DNA of 64,000 nucleotides from JAKAXS01 sp965279065 (GCA_965279065.1 OZ257134.1:1984001-2048000); one strand, 5' to 3'; positions 17,066-26,723 are shown, counted from the first letter of the stretch. Notes: generated by a model not told the origin, from the letters alone. Numbers and translations: made by a program.

Positions 17066-19081
17066 TCAACTTGCCGCCGGCAGGGAATGGCGCGGCGCCT
17101 CGATAAGTTGAAGGGTTTGAGCTGCGGGGACGGGCCGGCTGAAGTAGTAGCCCTGGCCGTAAGTCGCGCCGAGCATCTGGGCCGCCCTGAGCTGCGCAAA
17201 ACTCTCGATCCCTTCCACCGTGGTAGACCGCTTGAGCGCCTTCGCCAGTTCCAGCATCGCGCGCATGATTTCGGCGTTCTCGTTGCGCATCGCAAAGCGC
17301 GCGATGAAGGCCTTGTCGATCTTGATGCCGTCGAGCGGAAATGTTGCCAGATAGCTGAGGGACGAATAACCCGTCCCAAAATCGTCCATGCTGAGACTGA
17401 CGCCCAGTTCCTTCAACTGCTCCAGCTTCTGTTTGGTCTGGTGCGAGTCGCTCAGCAGTGCCGTTTCCGTGATCTCGATTTCCAGTCGCTTGGGCGGCAG
17501 CTGGCTGTCGTTGAGCGCACGCTTCACCATCTCGACGACGTGTGTGTGATTGACCTGCAGCGGAGACAGATTGATGGCAACGATGATATCGGCGGGCCAC
17601 GATACGGCCTGGCGGCACGCCTCCTGCGCCACCCACGCCCCGATCTCGTTGATCAGGCCGAGTTCTTCGGCAACTGGCAGAAAATCGGCAGGACTGAGCA
17701 GACCTTTGGACGGGTGCCGCCAGCGGATCAGCGCTTCGAATCTGGCAAGCCGGAGATTGGCCAGTTCGTAGATGGGCTGGTAGTAGAGTTCCAGTTCGCC
17801 ATTTCGAATGGCTTCGCGCAGACCCATCTCGACGATGCTGCGCGCGACCATCCGGTCCTGCATTTCAAGTTCAAACACCTTGAAGCCGCTGCGGCCCGAC
17901 GCCTTGGCTTCGTACATCGCCAGATCTGCGCAGCGCATGATCTGCTCGCTGTCGGTATCCGCCGACAGCGGCGCGGCGATCCCGATGCTGACCCCGACCG
18001 TCACCGAATGATTGAGCACGCTGAACGGCCGCTCCAACTCCTCCAGCATGCGTAGGGCGATCGCTTCCGCATCGCCGATATGATGGACGTGCTCCGCGAC
18101 GATCGAGAACTCATCACCCCCGAGCCGCGCGACGAGATCGCCCGGCCGGACACAAACACGCAGCCGGTCGGCGACCTGCTGCAACAGCTGGTCCCCGAAC
18201 TTGTGGCCTAACGTGTCGTTGACGACCTTGAAGCGATCGAGATCGAGCAGCAACACCGCCCACGACACGCATCCTGTTACTGAACTTTGCGTGATCGCGC
18301 CGTTCAGCTTGTGCAGGAAAGCCCGCCGGTTGGCGAGGCCTGTCAGGGAATCATGCAGCGCGATGTGCTCGATCCGCGCGCGTGCCGCGTGCGTCGCTTC
18401 GAGAGCCTCAGTCAGTTGCTCGACCGCCATAGACTTGCCGCGGAACAGCTGATTGGTGGTCCCGATCAGCGCGAACAGGAAGAGCCAATAGCTGACGGCC
18501 AGCCAACCGAGCAGACCGTACTGAGAATAGTCGAGCACGAAAAAACAGCTGAATGCCGTCGGCACCAGAATGGCGCTCATGTAGGCGACCGCCGACCGCT
18601 CAAGCGGCGCCAACAGGACGGACCCGCTGGCCGCCATGCCGACTCCAAGGCTGATCAGGATCGTCTCGGCAGGTTGTGGCACCGCGCCGAGAAAGCGAAC
18701 CGCTAGGTAGGCCCAGGGCATCGCCAGCACGACACCAAACAGTACGGCGCGCCCTTCGAGCTTGCGGCTATCTGCCTCCGAATAGGCCAAGCGGCGATCC
18801 GGGCGGGAGCGCATCCTCCGAAACAGAAGGTAGCCGGCAATGGCGTAGGAGGCGACAGCCCAGACCGACAACTCGATCGCACCGTAAACGTCGGCGAACG
18901 CGATGACAGCGATGGTTGTATTGACGGCGTGCCCAAGCATCGCTGCGGGCGTCGCACGCAGGACGCTCTCAAAGTGATCCGAACTGTGCGGCTGGTAGCG
19001 CATCGACGGACAGACCGACGTGGCGCGCTGCACGAGGTCATTCCAGGCGACAAGAATATCCTGACGTGCAGAAATCCACAT
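17066..19081 (-). CDS. Membrane GGDEF-EAL domain protein
   Basis: The 671-residue protein has about six membrane helices in residues 45-215, a linker helix, a GGDEF domain (about 235-400) with intact RLGGDEFSIV at about 319-328, and an EAL domain (about 415-660) with intact FEALIRWRHP and the MDDFGTGYSSL loop. Both cyclase and phosphodiesterase motifs look complete, so direction cannot be decided from sequence; in such fusions the EAL half is often the active one. The N-terminal helices do not match a named sensor I recognise. It is divergent from another diguanylate cyclase across an AT-richer 295-base gap. Confidence 0.93.
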   Translation of the reverse strand: MWISARQDILVAWNDLVQRATSVCPSMRYQPHSSDHFESVLRATPAAMLGHAVNTTIAVIAFADVYGAIELSVWAVASYAIAGYLLFRRMRSRPDRRLAYSEADSRKLEGRAVLFGVVLAMPWAYLAVRFLGAVPQPAETILISLGVGMAASGSVLLAPLERSAVAYMSAILVPTAFSCFFVLDYSQYGLLGWLAVSYWLFLFALIGTTNQLFRGKSMAVEQLTEALEATHAARARIEHIALHDSLTGLANRRAFLHKLNGAITQSSVTGCVSWAVLLLDLDRFKVVNDTLGHKFGDQLLQQVADRLRVCVRPGDLVARLGGDEFSIVAEHVHHIGDAEAIALRMLEELERPFSVLNHSVTVGVSIGIAAPLSADTDSEQIMRCADLAMYEAKASGRSGFKVFELEMQDRMVARSIVEMGLREAIRNGELELYYQPIYELANLRLARFEALIRWRHPSKGLLSPADFLPVAEELGLINEIGAWVAQEACRQAVSWPADIIVAINLSPLQVNHTHVVEMVKRALNDSQLPPKRLEIEITETALLSDSHQTKQKLEQLKELGVSLSMDDFGTGYSSLSYLATFPLDGIKIDKAFIARFAMRNENAEIMRAMLELAKALKRSTTVEGIESFAQLRAAQMLGATYGQGYYFSRPVPAAQTLQLIEAPRHSLPAAS

Positions 19082-19376
19082 GGGCGCTCGGGATCGTCAT
19101 GAATGCGTTCAAACAGTGGCACACTGTTCAGTGCTATTCGTGATGTTGCATGACGATGGTAAAAAACTTCGAAATATATAGATCGAATAAGCCTTTGCGG
19201 CCCGACACCGGGAGGCGTCAAATGGCGGAAATTTTCCAGAATTTATGACCGCCGAGCCACGCAGGACGAAAAGAATATTTCATCCGCCTACTGATCTTGT
19301 CGCATTTTACTTTCCGCATTTTGCGAATCTGCTTTACCTCAGGTCCGTTATCCTCTGTGGGATACGGTTTTCAGCA

Positions 19377-20444
19377 ATGCAGCCATTCTTTACTGATATT
19401 TTTAAGCGACCAATCCCTGCCTGGGCCCTAGTGATGGCCCTAGGCTCAGGCTTTGCGTGCGCTTATGCACTGAGCTTTCTCAATCTCACCGGGCAAACAT
19501 CGCGTGCGGCGACCGCCGGCTCAGGTACGACGTGGGCTGAACTGCTGATCCCCGTGATCTTCGTCGTTGCCGCTGCGCTCTTGATTGCGGCAGCCATGTA
19601 CTACAGCCCAAGATTGTTGAATTTTTCGCAACATGCCACGCCCACCGATGACACCCACAGCAAAGTTCTGTTGCAAACAGGGCTGGCTTTGAACCTCGAG
19701 TTGGGAAAGGTCCTCGGAATCATCCGCTCACGGATCGGATCTGATGAAAGTTATGCGCTTTCGTTGGCTAACGCGCAGACCCGCCTCGCGGAATTGCCGA
19801 CCTCCGAACAGGTTCGCGTGATTGTTGGGCTGCTGGTTGCCGAGAACCACCGCATGCGCCTGGACAGCGTCAACATGGGCAAACAATTGGATGCCTCCCG
19901 CCTGCAGATAGAGGGCCTCAGGCTTCGCCTGGAGCGAGCGCAAGAAGTCGGCTTGCAGGACGCCCTGACCTTAGTGGGCAACCGCCGCTGTTTCGATGTC
20001 GCGCTGGCCTCGGCCCTCAAGGAGGCGACGGTTTCAGCCTCGCCTCTGTCCATCGTGATGGGTGACCTGGACCAGTTCAAACTGATCAATGATCAGTATG
20101 GACATCCGGTGGGCGACGAGGTCCTCAAGTTTTTTACTCAACTCATGGTGGGCAGTGTTCGCGATGGCGACACTGTCGCCCGCTTTGGTGGCGAGGAATT
20201 CGCGATCATTCTGCCGCAATGCAGCGGCCATGAAGCTAGCAGCATCGCCGAACGCATACGCATCAAGTTGAGCGCCAAATCCCTGACCATCCGCCGCACG
20301 TCTCAGGACATCGGCATCGTCACGGCGTCCTTTGGCGTGGCGCAATTACGACATGGCGAGGTCGCCGAGAGCCTCATCTCACGGACGGACCGCGCCCTGT
20401 ACACGGCCAAGAAGACCGGACGGAACCGCGTTTCCATCGCTTAA
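19377..20444 (+). CDS. Membrane-anchored diguanylate cyclase
   Basis: From the ATG at 19377 the protein has 355 residues. Two membrane helices are present (about 13-35 and 50-72), then a helical linker and a C-terminal GGDEF domain with ARFGGEEFAIILP and DALTLVGNRRCFD. GGEEF is an active-site variant compatible with cyclase activity. The inhibitory RxxD site was not identified. A longer start at 19245 would add 44 residues without a ribosome-binding site; neither start has a strong one. It probably makes c-di-GMP, and its position opposite the GGDEF-EAL gene suggests a shared control region. Confidence 0.88.
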   Translation: MQPFFTDIFKRPIPAWALVMALGSGFACAYALSFLNLTGQTSRAATAGSGTTWAELLIPVIFVVAAALLIAAAMYYSPRLLNFSQHATPTDDTHSKVLLQTGLALNLELGKVLGIIRSRIGSDESYALSLANAQTRLAELPTSEQVRVIVGLLVAENHRMRLDSVNMGKQLDASRLQIEGLRLRLERAQEVGLQDALTLVGNRRCFDVALASALKEATVSASPLSIVMGDLDQFKLINDQYGHPVGDEVLKFFTQLMVGSVRDGDTVARFGGEEFAIILPQCSGHEASSIAERIRIKLSAKSLTIRRTSQDIGIVTASFGVAQLRHGEVAESLISRTDRALYTAKKTGRNRVSIA

Positions 20445-20557
20445 AGAGCCGAAAGTGCTGTGGGCCATCCGCATCAGTCCGGCTGAAAATCGTTCAGCTT
20501 ACCCTTGCAACCGGGATTGCCCATATCTCGTCGTCTTCGGGCGGGATAAACACCCCA

Positions 20558-21076
20558 ATGCTTTCCATCAGAATACACTCTGCAGCCTACGTCATTCTCG
20601 CCGCCGGCCCCGCCATGGCCGACGTCTGCGTGACATGCAGCGGCCCGGCAACGACCTATGCGTGCTCCGTCAAGAAGGCGGAGGAAATCGAGGCCTTTGC
20701 CGGCGCAAAGGCATTGAACAAGATTTGCACGAAGGTCCTGAAGCGCAAAGGCCAACACGCCAGCTGCCAGGTTGTAGAACCGTCTGCATGTCCCGGGGCG
20801 ACTGCAACCACCATCGGTTGGAAAGAAGTCAAGGAGGCACTCGCCTCTAAGGACGACACCTCGGACCCGGTCCCGTCGGCAAAGCCATCGCCGCCGGCGC
20901 CCCCCAAGGCCGCCGACGCAAAACCGGTGCCAGACGACAAGGCTGCGGTAGCAACGCCACCTCTGCCTTCGCAGCCCGAAGAACCCGTCCAGAAAGATCC
21001 CTCGCTCGGGGACAACATCAAGGGCGCCGCGGAAAAAACCTGGAAATGCGTTTCGTCCTTCTTCGGTCAATGTTGA
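20558..21076 (+). CDS. Secreted Cys-containing, Pro-rich protein of unknown function
   Basis: The 172-residue product starts with a short signal peptide cut near AMADV. The mature head (about 22-85) has eight or so spaced cysteines or cysteine neighbours, beginning CVTCSGPATTYAC, and could form a small disulfide-bonded domain. A Pro/Ala/Lys-rich linker (about 100-145) follows and a short tail with WKCVSSFFGQC closes the protein. No family is recognised. The arrangement suggests a periplasmic protein with a flexible tether. Confidence 0.65.
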   Translation: MLSIRIHSAAYVILAAGPAMADVCVTCSGPATTYACSVKKAEEIEAFAGAKALNKICTKVLKRKGQHASCQVVEPSACPGATATTIGWKEVKEALASKDDTSDPVPSAKPSPPAPPKAADAKPVPDDKAAVATPPLPSQPEEPVQKDPSLGDNIKGAAEKTWKCVSSFFGQC

Positions 21077-21204
21077 CTGAGATGCGTCGAATGGCCGCGC
21101 CGCCTATCAGGCATTATCCCCTGTGACCGCCTACCCCGCTTAATCTCAGAATCATCATCGCTCTATAGAACTAGCTCTGCAGGATAGTGCAGGAGAGCGA
21201 GAGC

Positions 21205-21795
21205 ATGCTGCAACTCGGGTCGTTCGAAGGTTGGCGTTTGGGGCTCGTGGCCGTCAGCGTTGTCGCAGTGCTAGGCACCTACCTAATCGCGCCCGCTGCC
21301 GGGGCAGTTCCGCACCTGCTGCTGGCCGTGGCCTTTGGCATAGCCGTCTCCAACATCGCCATCAGCGAGCAATCGACCGGAGCCATCACCGCAGCCGATC
21401 TGGCGTTGTTGTTCGTCACCGGCTTCGCTGCGTCGGCATACGCCGCACCGTCCGTTCCCGAGGAGTTCTTGTATGCGCTATCACGCATGGCTCTCCTGGG
21501 ACTATCCGTGGCGGCACTGGCTTGGTTTTACCAGCAATGGCGCGGGACGATGGCTATCAGCCCTGGCGACATACTGCTGATCGCCGTCCTAGGCGCCTTT
21601 CTCCCCTTCGCAGTCGCCGTCTACGCCGTGGCGTTTGCCGTCACGCTGACGATCGCCGCTATCGCCGCACTGCATCTGGTGCGTGGCGAGCAGGCCAGCT
21701 TGAATCGGCAACTGCCGATCGCCTCGACGCTTTCGGTGCTCTATTTCGGTATCTGGATCGCCTACCGGCTAAAGACCGACGTCATCATGCTGTAG
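21205..21795 (+). CDS. Polytopic membrane protein of unknown function
   Basis: The ATG at 21205 is chosen because AGGAGA lies nine bases upstream; a GTG at 21187 would add six residues. The 196-residue protein consists of about six hydrophobic helices joined by short loops. A stretch SPGDILLIAVLGAF recalls the second GD motif of A24 prepilin peptidases, but the other conserved residues of that family are not clear, so I do not assign it. It lies alone between a secreted protein gene and a tRNA. Confidence 0.6.
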   Translation: MLQLGSFEGWRLGLVAVSVVAVLGTYLIAPAAGAVPHLLLAVAFGIAVSNIAISEQSTGAITAADLALLFVTGFAASAYAAPSVPEEFLYALSRMALLGLSVAALAWFYQQWRGTMAISPGDILLIAVLGAFLPFAVAVYAVAFAVTLTIAAIAALHLVRGEQASLNRQLPIASTLSVLYFGIWIAYRLKTDVIML

Positions 21796-21829
21796 CCGGC
21801 AGCGGCCAAAGCCGAATCGGCTGCGGTCC

Positions 21830-21964
21830 TCACGCTGGCGCGTTCTGTGCCCTGCGGCTTGTCGGCTTCAACGCCGGAGTAAGACGCAACTCCAGTCGCG
21901 CCTTTAATGCTTCCAGCTTGTTTTGGCTGGGATTCACGCGCCGTTTGCTTTTCAGTTCGCTCAT
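21830..21964 (-). CDS. Possible 44-residue basic small protein
   Basis: In the roughly 400-base gap before the tRNA, the reverse strand has an ATG at 21964 with GAGGT about eight bases upstream, and a stop at 21830. The 44-residue product begins MSELKSKRRVNPSQNKLEAL and is strongly basic, with Lys and Arg through its length. It has no membrane segment. The evidence is only an open frame with a plausible ribosome-binding site. The rest of 21965-22192 shows nothing I can support. Confidence 0.3.
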   Translation of the reverse strand: MSELKSKRRVNPSQNKLEALKARLELRLTPALKPTSRRAQNAPA

Positions 21965-22192
21965 CGCCGGACCTCGGTCTGTGCTAATTTCGGAGCGGTG
22001 TCTTCGTCATTTGGTCACGCAAAGCAATCAACGTGCCATCGACACTGCGCATCCGGCAGTGGGGACGGCAAATCAAAACATTGGTTAAGACAATTGCGTT
22101 GTGGGTCGTGGCCCGGCCTTCACTTCAACCGCCAAAGCAGCTATCCCTCGCATTCGCCGCTGCCCGTCTCAGAACGCCGTCGCACTACAAAA

Positions 22193-22269
22193 GATCCCGT
22201 AGCTCAGCCGGATAGAGCATCTGCCTTCTAAGCAGAGGGTCGCAGGTTCAAGTCCTGCCGGGATCGCCA
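22193..22269 (+). tRNA. tRNA-Arg (anticodon UCU)
   Basis: A 77-base cloverleaf with acceptor arms GATCCCG and CGGGATC fully paired. The D-arm is AGCTCAGCCGGATAGAGCA, the anticodon loop CTTCTAA carries TCT, and the T-arm contains GGTTCAAGTCC. The discriminator base is G and CCA is encoded at 22267-22269. It reads the rare arginine codons AGA and AGG. A glycosyltransferase gene starts 60 bases downstream. Confidence 0.97.
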
Positions 22270-22329
22270 CGTTTTCCAGCCCCTCGTGCCGCCAAGCCGG
22301 CAATGCCAGAGTCAGGTTCTCCGTCCCGA

Positions 22330-23412
22330 ATGTCGAAACTCCGCATCATGCACATGCTCGGCGCAGCGCAGGCCGGCGGCGCCGAAACCTTCTTCATTCG
22401 CCTCATGGCCGCCCTGGCGGACCACCCCGAGATCGATTTGCTGCCGGTCGTGCGCGAAGGCAGCTGGGCGTCCGAGCAGCTGAACCAGCGGGGCATTCCT
22501 CATAAGACGGCGCCGTTCGGTGGCTGGGTCGATCATGCCATCACCAAGGCCAGCGTCCGGCGAATGCGATCTCACGCCACCGAATTCAGGCCGCATGTCA
22601 TTCAGAGTTGGATGAACCGCGCCACGTCTTATGTGCCGCCGGGGCCCTGGGCCCGCGTCGGGCGACTGGGCGGCTACTACGACATGAAGTACTACAAGGG
22701 GTACGTCGATCATCTCGTCGGCATCACCCAGGACCTGTGCGATTATTTCGTGAAGCACGGCTGGCCCGCCGACCGCGTGACGTGGATCGATAATTTCGCC
22801 GCCACGCCGCCCGATGGCTGGGACAAGCGCCGCGACGAGATGCGCGCGCAATACGCCATCCCACCGAACGCCACTGCCATGCTGCTCGCCGGCCGACTCC
22901 ACAAGGTCAAGGGCGTCGACCTGACCTTGCGCGCCATCGCGCCTCTGCCTGATGACATCTGGATCATCGCCGCCGGCAGCGGCCCAGAGCACGACGCGCT
23001 CAAAGCCCTTAGTCGCGAGCTCGGCATCGCAGATCGCGTCGTCTTTACGGGCTGGGTTAATGACATCAGCGTCCCCGCCGCCGCTGCCGACTATTGGCTT
23101 GCACCCAGCCGCTGGGAGCCGATGGGCAGCACCGTACTGGACGCCTGGGCCCATGCCAAACCGCTCATCGCCAGCCGCGCAGCCGGCCCCGCGTCCCTCA
23201 TCGACGACGGCAAGACCGGTCTTCTCGTCGACGTCGGCGACGTGGAAACGTTGCGCAGTGCCATCGTCCGCCTCACGCAGGACGAGCCGTTGCGAGAGAA
23301 TCTCGCGGCCAATGGACATCGCCGTTATCGCGAAGGCTTCAGTAAGGCTGTCATCGTCGACGCCTACCTAAAGTACTACCGCAAGCTCATCTCGGAAACC
23401 GACGCCGGTTAA
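22330..23412 (+). CDS. Glycosyltransferase family 4 (GT-B) protein
   Basis: The product (360 residues from the ATG at 22330, or 369 from 22303) is a GT-B retaining glycosyltransferase. The N-terminal domain opens with IMHMLGAAQAGGAETFF, the usual glycine-rich acceptor loop. The C-terminal domain has LLAGRLHKVKGVDLTL, then VVFTGWVND and PSRWEPMGSTVLDAWAHAKP, which holds the nucleotide-sugar-binding ExxxG-type segment. It transfers a sugar to a glycan or lipid; the donor and acceptor are not evident. It stands alone, with no polysaccharide cluster around it. Confidence 0.88.
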   Translation: MSKLRIMHMLGAAQAGGAETFFIRLMAALADHPEIDLLPVVREGSWASEQLNQRGIPHKTAPFGGWVDHAITKASVRRMRSHATEFRPHVIQSWMNRATSYVPPGPWARVGRLGGYYDMKYYKGYVDHLVGITQDLCDYFVKHGWPADRVTWIDNFAATPPDGWDKRRDEMRAQYAIPPNATAMLLAGRLHKVKGVDLTLRAIAPLPDDIWIIAAGSGPEHDALKALSRELGIADRVVFTGWVNDISVPAAAADYWLAPSRWEPMGSTVLDAWAHAKPLIASRAAGPASLIDDGKTGLLVDVGDVETLRSAIVRLTQDEPLRENLAANGHRRYREGFSKAVIVDAYLKYYRKLISETDAG

Positions 23413-23492
23413 ACACGAATCGACTTCCGGAACTCGGCGGAAGCCCGCTCGTTATTCTATCAGCATCCTATTTTGCCTGATTGGAGAACATC

Positions 23493-23705
23493 ATGCTGGG
23501 TCGTTCGCGTTGGGAGTGGTTTTCCGGCGGCCATGGTATCGCCGCTACCGTCTCGGGCCTACTCACTATGGCAATGATGGTCGGTCTTATTTTCGCTCTC
23601 GCCTATACGACCGACCCCGATGCCCGCCTTTCGACGGCCACCGCGCCCGCCGCCGCCGATACCGGTTCAACGGGCGTCGGCACGGGAGAATCCGGCACGC
23701 AGTAG
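23493..23705 (+). CDS. Small single-pass membrane protein
   Basis: The ATG at 23493 follows TTGGAGAAC. The 70-residue product has one membrane helix (about 14-38: ATVSGLLTMAMMVGLIFALAY) and a low-complexity Ala/Thr/Gly tail. No family is recognised. It ends three bases before the convergent stop of the dihydropteroate-synthase-like gene. Confidence 0.55.
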   Translation: MLGRSRWEWFSGGHGIAATVSGLLTMAMMVGLIFALAYTTDPDARLSTATAPAAADTGSTGVGTGESGTQ

Positions 23706-23708
23706 CCG

Positions 23709-25112
23709 CTACGGCTCTTTCTTGAGCGTGCTTCCCGCGTCCTTGAACTTCAACAGATGGGCCTCGTCGGCCGCGCCCTTCGTTTCGGCCACCACACCGA
23801 ACTCCAGCGGCTCGTCCTGCGCGTACCGCTTGCCTAGCCGGAAAGCGATTTCCGCCCGCGCCGTCTCCACACCGAGATAGAACGCATGGCCAGCGTCGGC
23901 GCGCGTGTCGATGTGCTTATAGAGTTCGAATGGGTCGTCTGATACGTGATGGCCGTTGCGGTTGTAGATGTGAATGCCGTCGTCGGCGACTTCGATCCGG
24001 TAGTTCTGGTCCCGGATCTGCGAAGCCAGCGCCGAAATTTCCTCCGGCGTCGAGGAGAACCCCTTGCGATCGCGCAGCGCCATCAACCCTTGCCCGAACC
24101 CTTGTGGCAGGGCATTTGCCTGCTTGGCCGCGAAGTATTCGCGCCGCGCGCGATCGAACTCTTTCACCGCCGTCCGGCAGTGCGGGCTGACCTGCACCGC
24201 CAGCACCGCCGTGATGTCGAGCTCCGAGCAGAGCCCCATCAGCACGGCATTGATCCCTGTCGTGTCGGCGTCCGTCAGCTCCGTGAGATTGCCGATGCCC
24301 ATCAGGATCGGCACCTCCGGACGGCGCTGTCGCAAGTCGACATAGCGTACGATCGATGCCGCGAAGCCATAGTGGATGGGATCGAGAATGGGATCGGCGA
24401 AGTACGGTTTGCCCTTGGCGATCATCATGTCGATGGCCCGGTCGAGCGACGCTACATCGGCCGCCCCCGCCGAGACCAGGACCGGAATGGCGGGCCCCTC
24501 GTCGGCGATATCGATCGTCTTCTCTGACAGGCTCAGCAGATAGTTCGCCCCAGCCCGCGTCCCCCGCGACAGTTCTTCGGCATTGAAACTGTCGACGCTA
24601 ACCTTCGCTCCATCCGCCTGCAGCGCGCGGATGGCGTCCTCCAGATGCGGAAAAGGGCTGTCGGGCAGACATCCAAGATCGATCACGTCGGCCCCGTCGG
24701 CGCGCAGCTTGCGGGCGCGCTCCACGATCGCATCGACACCGAGTGCCGTCGCGTCCACGATCTCGGCGAAGATCGTCATGTTGTATTGCGACAGATCGAC
24801 GGCTTTCTTCCCGCCCTGCCCTAGATACTCGGGCAGGTCGGCGATCTCGTCCGGCCCGCGCTCGAACCGCGTTCCGAAATGATCCGACAGCCGTTCCAGG
24901 TCGCCGCGAAACCGTCCCGGCATGATGACGCGGTCGGCGTGCTCCGGCAGCTTAAGCCTGCGCTCGACGATGTCCGTCGTCATCAGGGCCGCCACCTTAA
25001 CGCCAACGTTGGCGACGACCGGCTCGATGGCCTCGCCGGCTACATCCTCGGCGACCCGCTTGACGCGCGGCTCCGCCAAAGATCCGGTAACAAATACGAT
25101 CCGTTCTGCCAT
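23709..25112 (-). CDS. Dihydropteroate-synthase-like protein (DUF6513), probable H4MPT biosynthesis
   Basis: This 467-residue protein has an N-terminal domain beginning RIVFVTGSLAEPRVKR and a central TIM-barrel segment resembling dihydropteroate synthase: ADVIDLGCLPDSPFPH, VSVDSFNAEEL and PILMGIGNLTELTD. A C-terminal domain has YRIEVADDGIHIYNRNGHHV. Proteins of this type accompany H4MPT pathway genes in methylotrophs and methanogens and are thought to help make the pterin part of the cofactor; this is knowledge of the family's distribution, not direct proof. The H4MPT cluster at 55-64 kb in the same window fits that role. It differs from a standard FolP by its length and extra domains. Confidence 0.82.
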   Translation of the reverse strand: MAERIVFVTGSLAEPRVKRVAEDVAGEAIEPVVANVGVKVAALMTTDIVERRLKLPEHADRVIMPGRFRGDLERLSDHFGTRFERGPDEIADLPEYLGQGGKKAVDLSQYNMTIFAEIVDATALGVDAIVERARKLRADGADVIDLGCLPDSPFPHLEDAIRALQADGAKVSVDSFNAEELSRGTRAGANYLLSLSEKTIDIADEGPAIPVLVSAGAADVASLDRAIDMMIAKGKPYFADPILDPIHYGFAASIVRYVDLRQRRPEVPILMGIGNLTELTDADTTGINAVLMGLCSELDITAVLAVQVSPHCRTAVKEFDRARREYFAAKQANALPQGFGQGLMALRDRKGFSSTPEEISALASQIRDQNYRIEVADDGIHIYNRNGHHVSDDPFELYKHIDTRADAGHAFYLGVETARAEIAFRLGKRYAQDEPLEFGVVAETKGAADEAHLLKFKDAGSTLKKEP

Positions 25113-25256
25113 GCCCGCAGCCTATCCCGCATGCAGCCGGCTTAGCGCGCCGCTGCCTTTCCCCCACGTCATACAATGCTTTGGGCACAATGGGCACGCG
25201 GGCGGCCCCCGGCGGCCAACTCTTGGCCGTCGCGGTTAAGCGGTGTGCCGGTCGGA

Positions 25257-25562
25257 CTAGTGCGTCCAGGGGCGCAGACGCCCGAACTTGAAGTTGTCGG
25301 CATACGATTTGCGGATGGGCTTGCGCGCCTTGGGCTCGTGTATGGCATAGGCAATGCCATTTCGTTCCGCGTAGGCGATCGCCTCCTCGCGTGTGTCGAA
25401 CTCCAGCTTCACCTGGGCTGTCATGTCCGCCGAACTGGTCCAGCCCATCAGCGGATCGATGTCGCGCGCCACCGCCGGCTCGAACTCCAGCACCCATTCC
25501 TTCATGCGGGCATAGCCCGACTGCATGGCCGTCTTGGCCGGCTTGTAGATGCGCGCTGCCAT
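25257..25562 (-). CDS. NDUFS4-like complex I accessory subunit
   Basis: The 101-residue protein contains ARIYKPAKTAMQSGYA at its start, LMGWTSSADMTAQVKLEFDT in the middle and KPIRKSYADNFKFGR near the end. These match the NDUFS4/18 kDa (ETC complex I) family found in alphaproteobacterial NADH:quinone oxidoreductase. It would sit on the peripheral arm of complex I on the cytosolic face. It is monocistronic and apart from the nuo operon, as is usual. No membrane segment is present. Confidence 0.93.
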   Translation of the reverse strand: MAARIYKPAKTAMQSGYARMKEWVLEFEPAVARDIDPLMGWTSSADMTAQVKLEFDTREEAIAYAERNGIAYAIHEPKARKPIRKSYADNFKFGRLRPWTH

Positions 25563-25715
25563 GGTTTAATCCCGATCGAGCCGGCATCCCGCGCCGGCAC
25601 TTTGCCGCCGATAGAGCCACGAATCCGATGTGCCGATCAAGGCCTCTCGTCGTCCCAGGCCGGAGAGAACATCGACCATCGGCGAAGCAAACTCTCAGCC
25701 GGTGAACGACGCCGA

Positions 25716-26723
25716 CTACATCTCCACGCAGATCTTGCCGAAATGCTGCGCCTGCTCCTCGTGGCGGAAGGCATCGGCAAGACCCACGAGCGGGAACGTC
25801 TTGTCGATGACCGGCCGGATACCCATCGCTTCCAGGCCGCGCACCATGTCCTGCTGCTGCCGCCGGCTACCGACGATCAGCCCCTGCAGTTTGATCTGCT
25901 TCGCCATCATCGCCAGCGTCGGCACCTCTCCGGCAATGCCAGTGAGAATGCCGATCATCGCGATGTGCCCACCGACGCGGGCCGCCGTGATCGACTGCGG
26001 CAGCGTGCCCGGCCCGCCGATCTCCAGCACGTGATCGACACCGCGCTTGCCGGTCCACTTGCGCACCGTCTCGCCCCAGCTCGCGTCGGTCTTGTAGTTG
26101 ACGGTGAAATCGGCGCCCATGCTGCGCGCCCGTTCGAGCTTGGCATCGGATGACGACGTGACGATTGCGGTCGCACCCATCGCCTTGGCCATCTGCAGCG
26201 CGAATATGGCGACGCCCCCGGTGCCGAGGATCAGCACGCTGTCGCCGGCCTTCAGGCCACCCTCCACCACCAGCGCACGCCACGCCGTCAGCGCTGCGCA
26301 CGGCAGCGTCGACGCTTCCGTATGGCTCCAGCCCCGCGGCGCTCGTGTGAACCAGCTCGCCGGGCGCACCACCGCCTCGCGGGCATACCCGTCCAGTCCG
26401 TCACCCGGTACATGCGAGAAGTTTCCGTGCGGCGGCACTCCGTCTTGCCAATAGGGAAAGAAGCACGAGACGACGCTGTCGCCGGGGCTGAACTCCGAAA
26501 CGCCCTGTCCCACGGCTTCCACGACGCCAGCACCGTCCGACATTGGAATGCGCCCGTCATCCGCTGGGATCGCCCCGACCGCCACGGCGTAGTCGTGATA
26601 GTTGAGCGAACTGGCATGCAGGCGCACGCGGATCTCGCCCGCGCCGGGACCCTCCGGCTCGCTGAGCTCGACAACGCTGAGCCTGTCGAGCCCACCCGGT
26701 TTCGTGACCTTGATCGCTTTCAT
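25716..26723 (-). CDS. Zinc-independent medium-chain dehydrogenase/reductase (quinone-oxidoreductase-like)
   Basis: The ATG at 26723 has a GGGAGA site; nine extra residues would come from 26750. The 335-residue protein has the GroES-like N-terminal half with SSLNYHDYAV and GDSVVSCFFP, then a Rossmann domain starting at LILGTGGVAIFALQMAKA (about 160-178). The active-site zinc cysteine of classical alcohol dehydrogenases is replaced by the NYHD motif seen in quinone-oxidoreductase-like members, so it is probably an NADPH-dependent reductase. The substrate is not evident. It is a single gene; the next gene downstream on the same strand is the complex I subunit. Confidence 0.85.
   Translation of the reverse strand: MKAIKVTKPGGLDRLSVVELSEPEGPGAGEIRVRLHASSLNYHDYAVAVGAIPADDGRIPMSDGAGVVEAVGQGVSEFSPGDSVVSCFFPYWQDGVPPHGNFSHVPGDGLDGYAREAVVRPASWFTRAPRGWSHTEASTLPCAALTAWRALVVEGGLKAGDSVLILGTGGVAIFALQMAKAMGATAIVTSSSDAKLERARSMGADFTVNYKTDASWGETVRKWTGKRGVDHVLEIGGPGTLPQSITAARVGGHIAMIGILTGIAGEVPTLAMMAKQIKLQGLIVGSRRQQQDMVRGLEAMGIRPVIDKTFPLVGLADAFRHEEQAQHFGKICVEM

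Noticed and set aside
21205..21795. A24 prepilin peptidase
   Set aside because: Only one GD-like motif is present and the other catalytic aspartate region is not convincing; no pilus genes are nearby.
22033..22215. 60-codon plus-strand frame before the tRNA
   Set aside because: It runs into the tRNA-Arg gene and has no conserved features.
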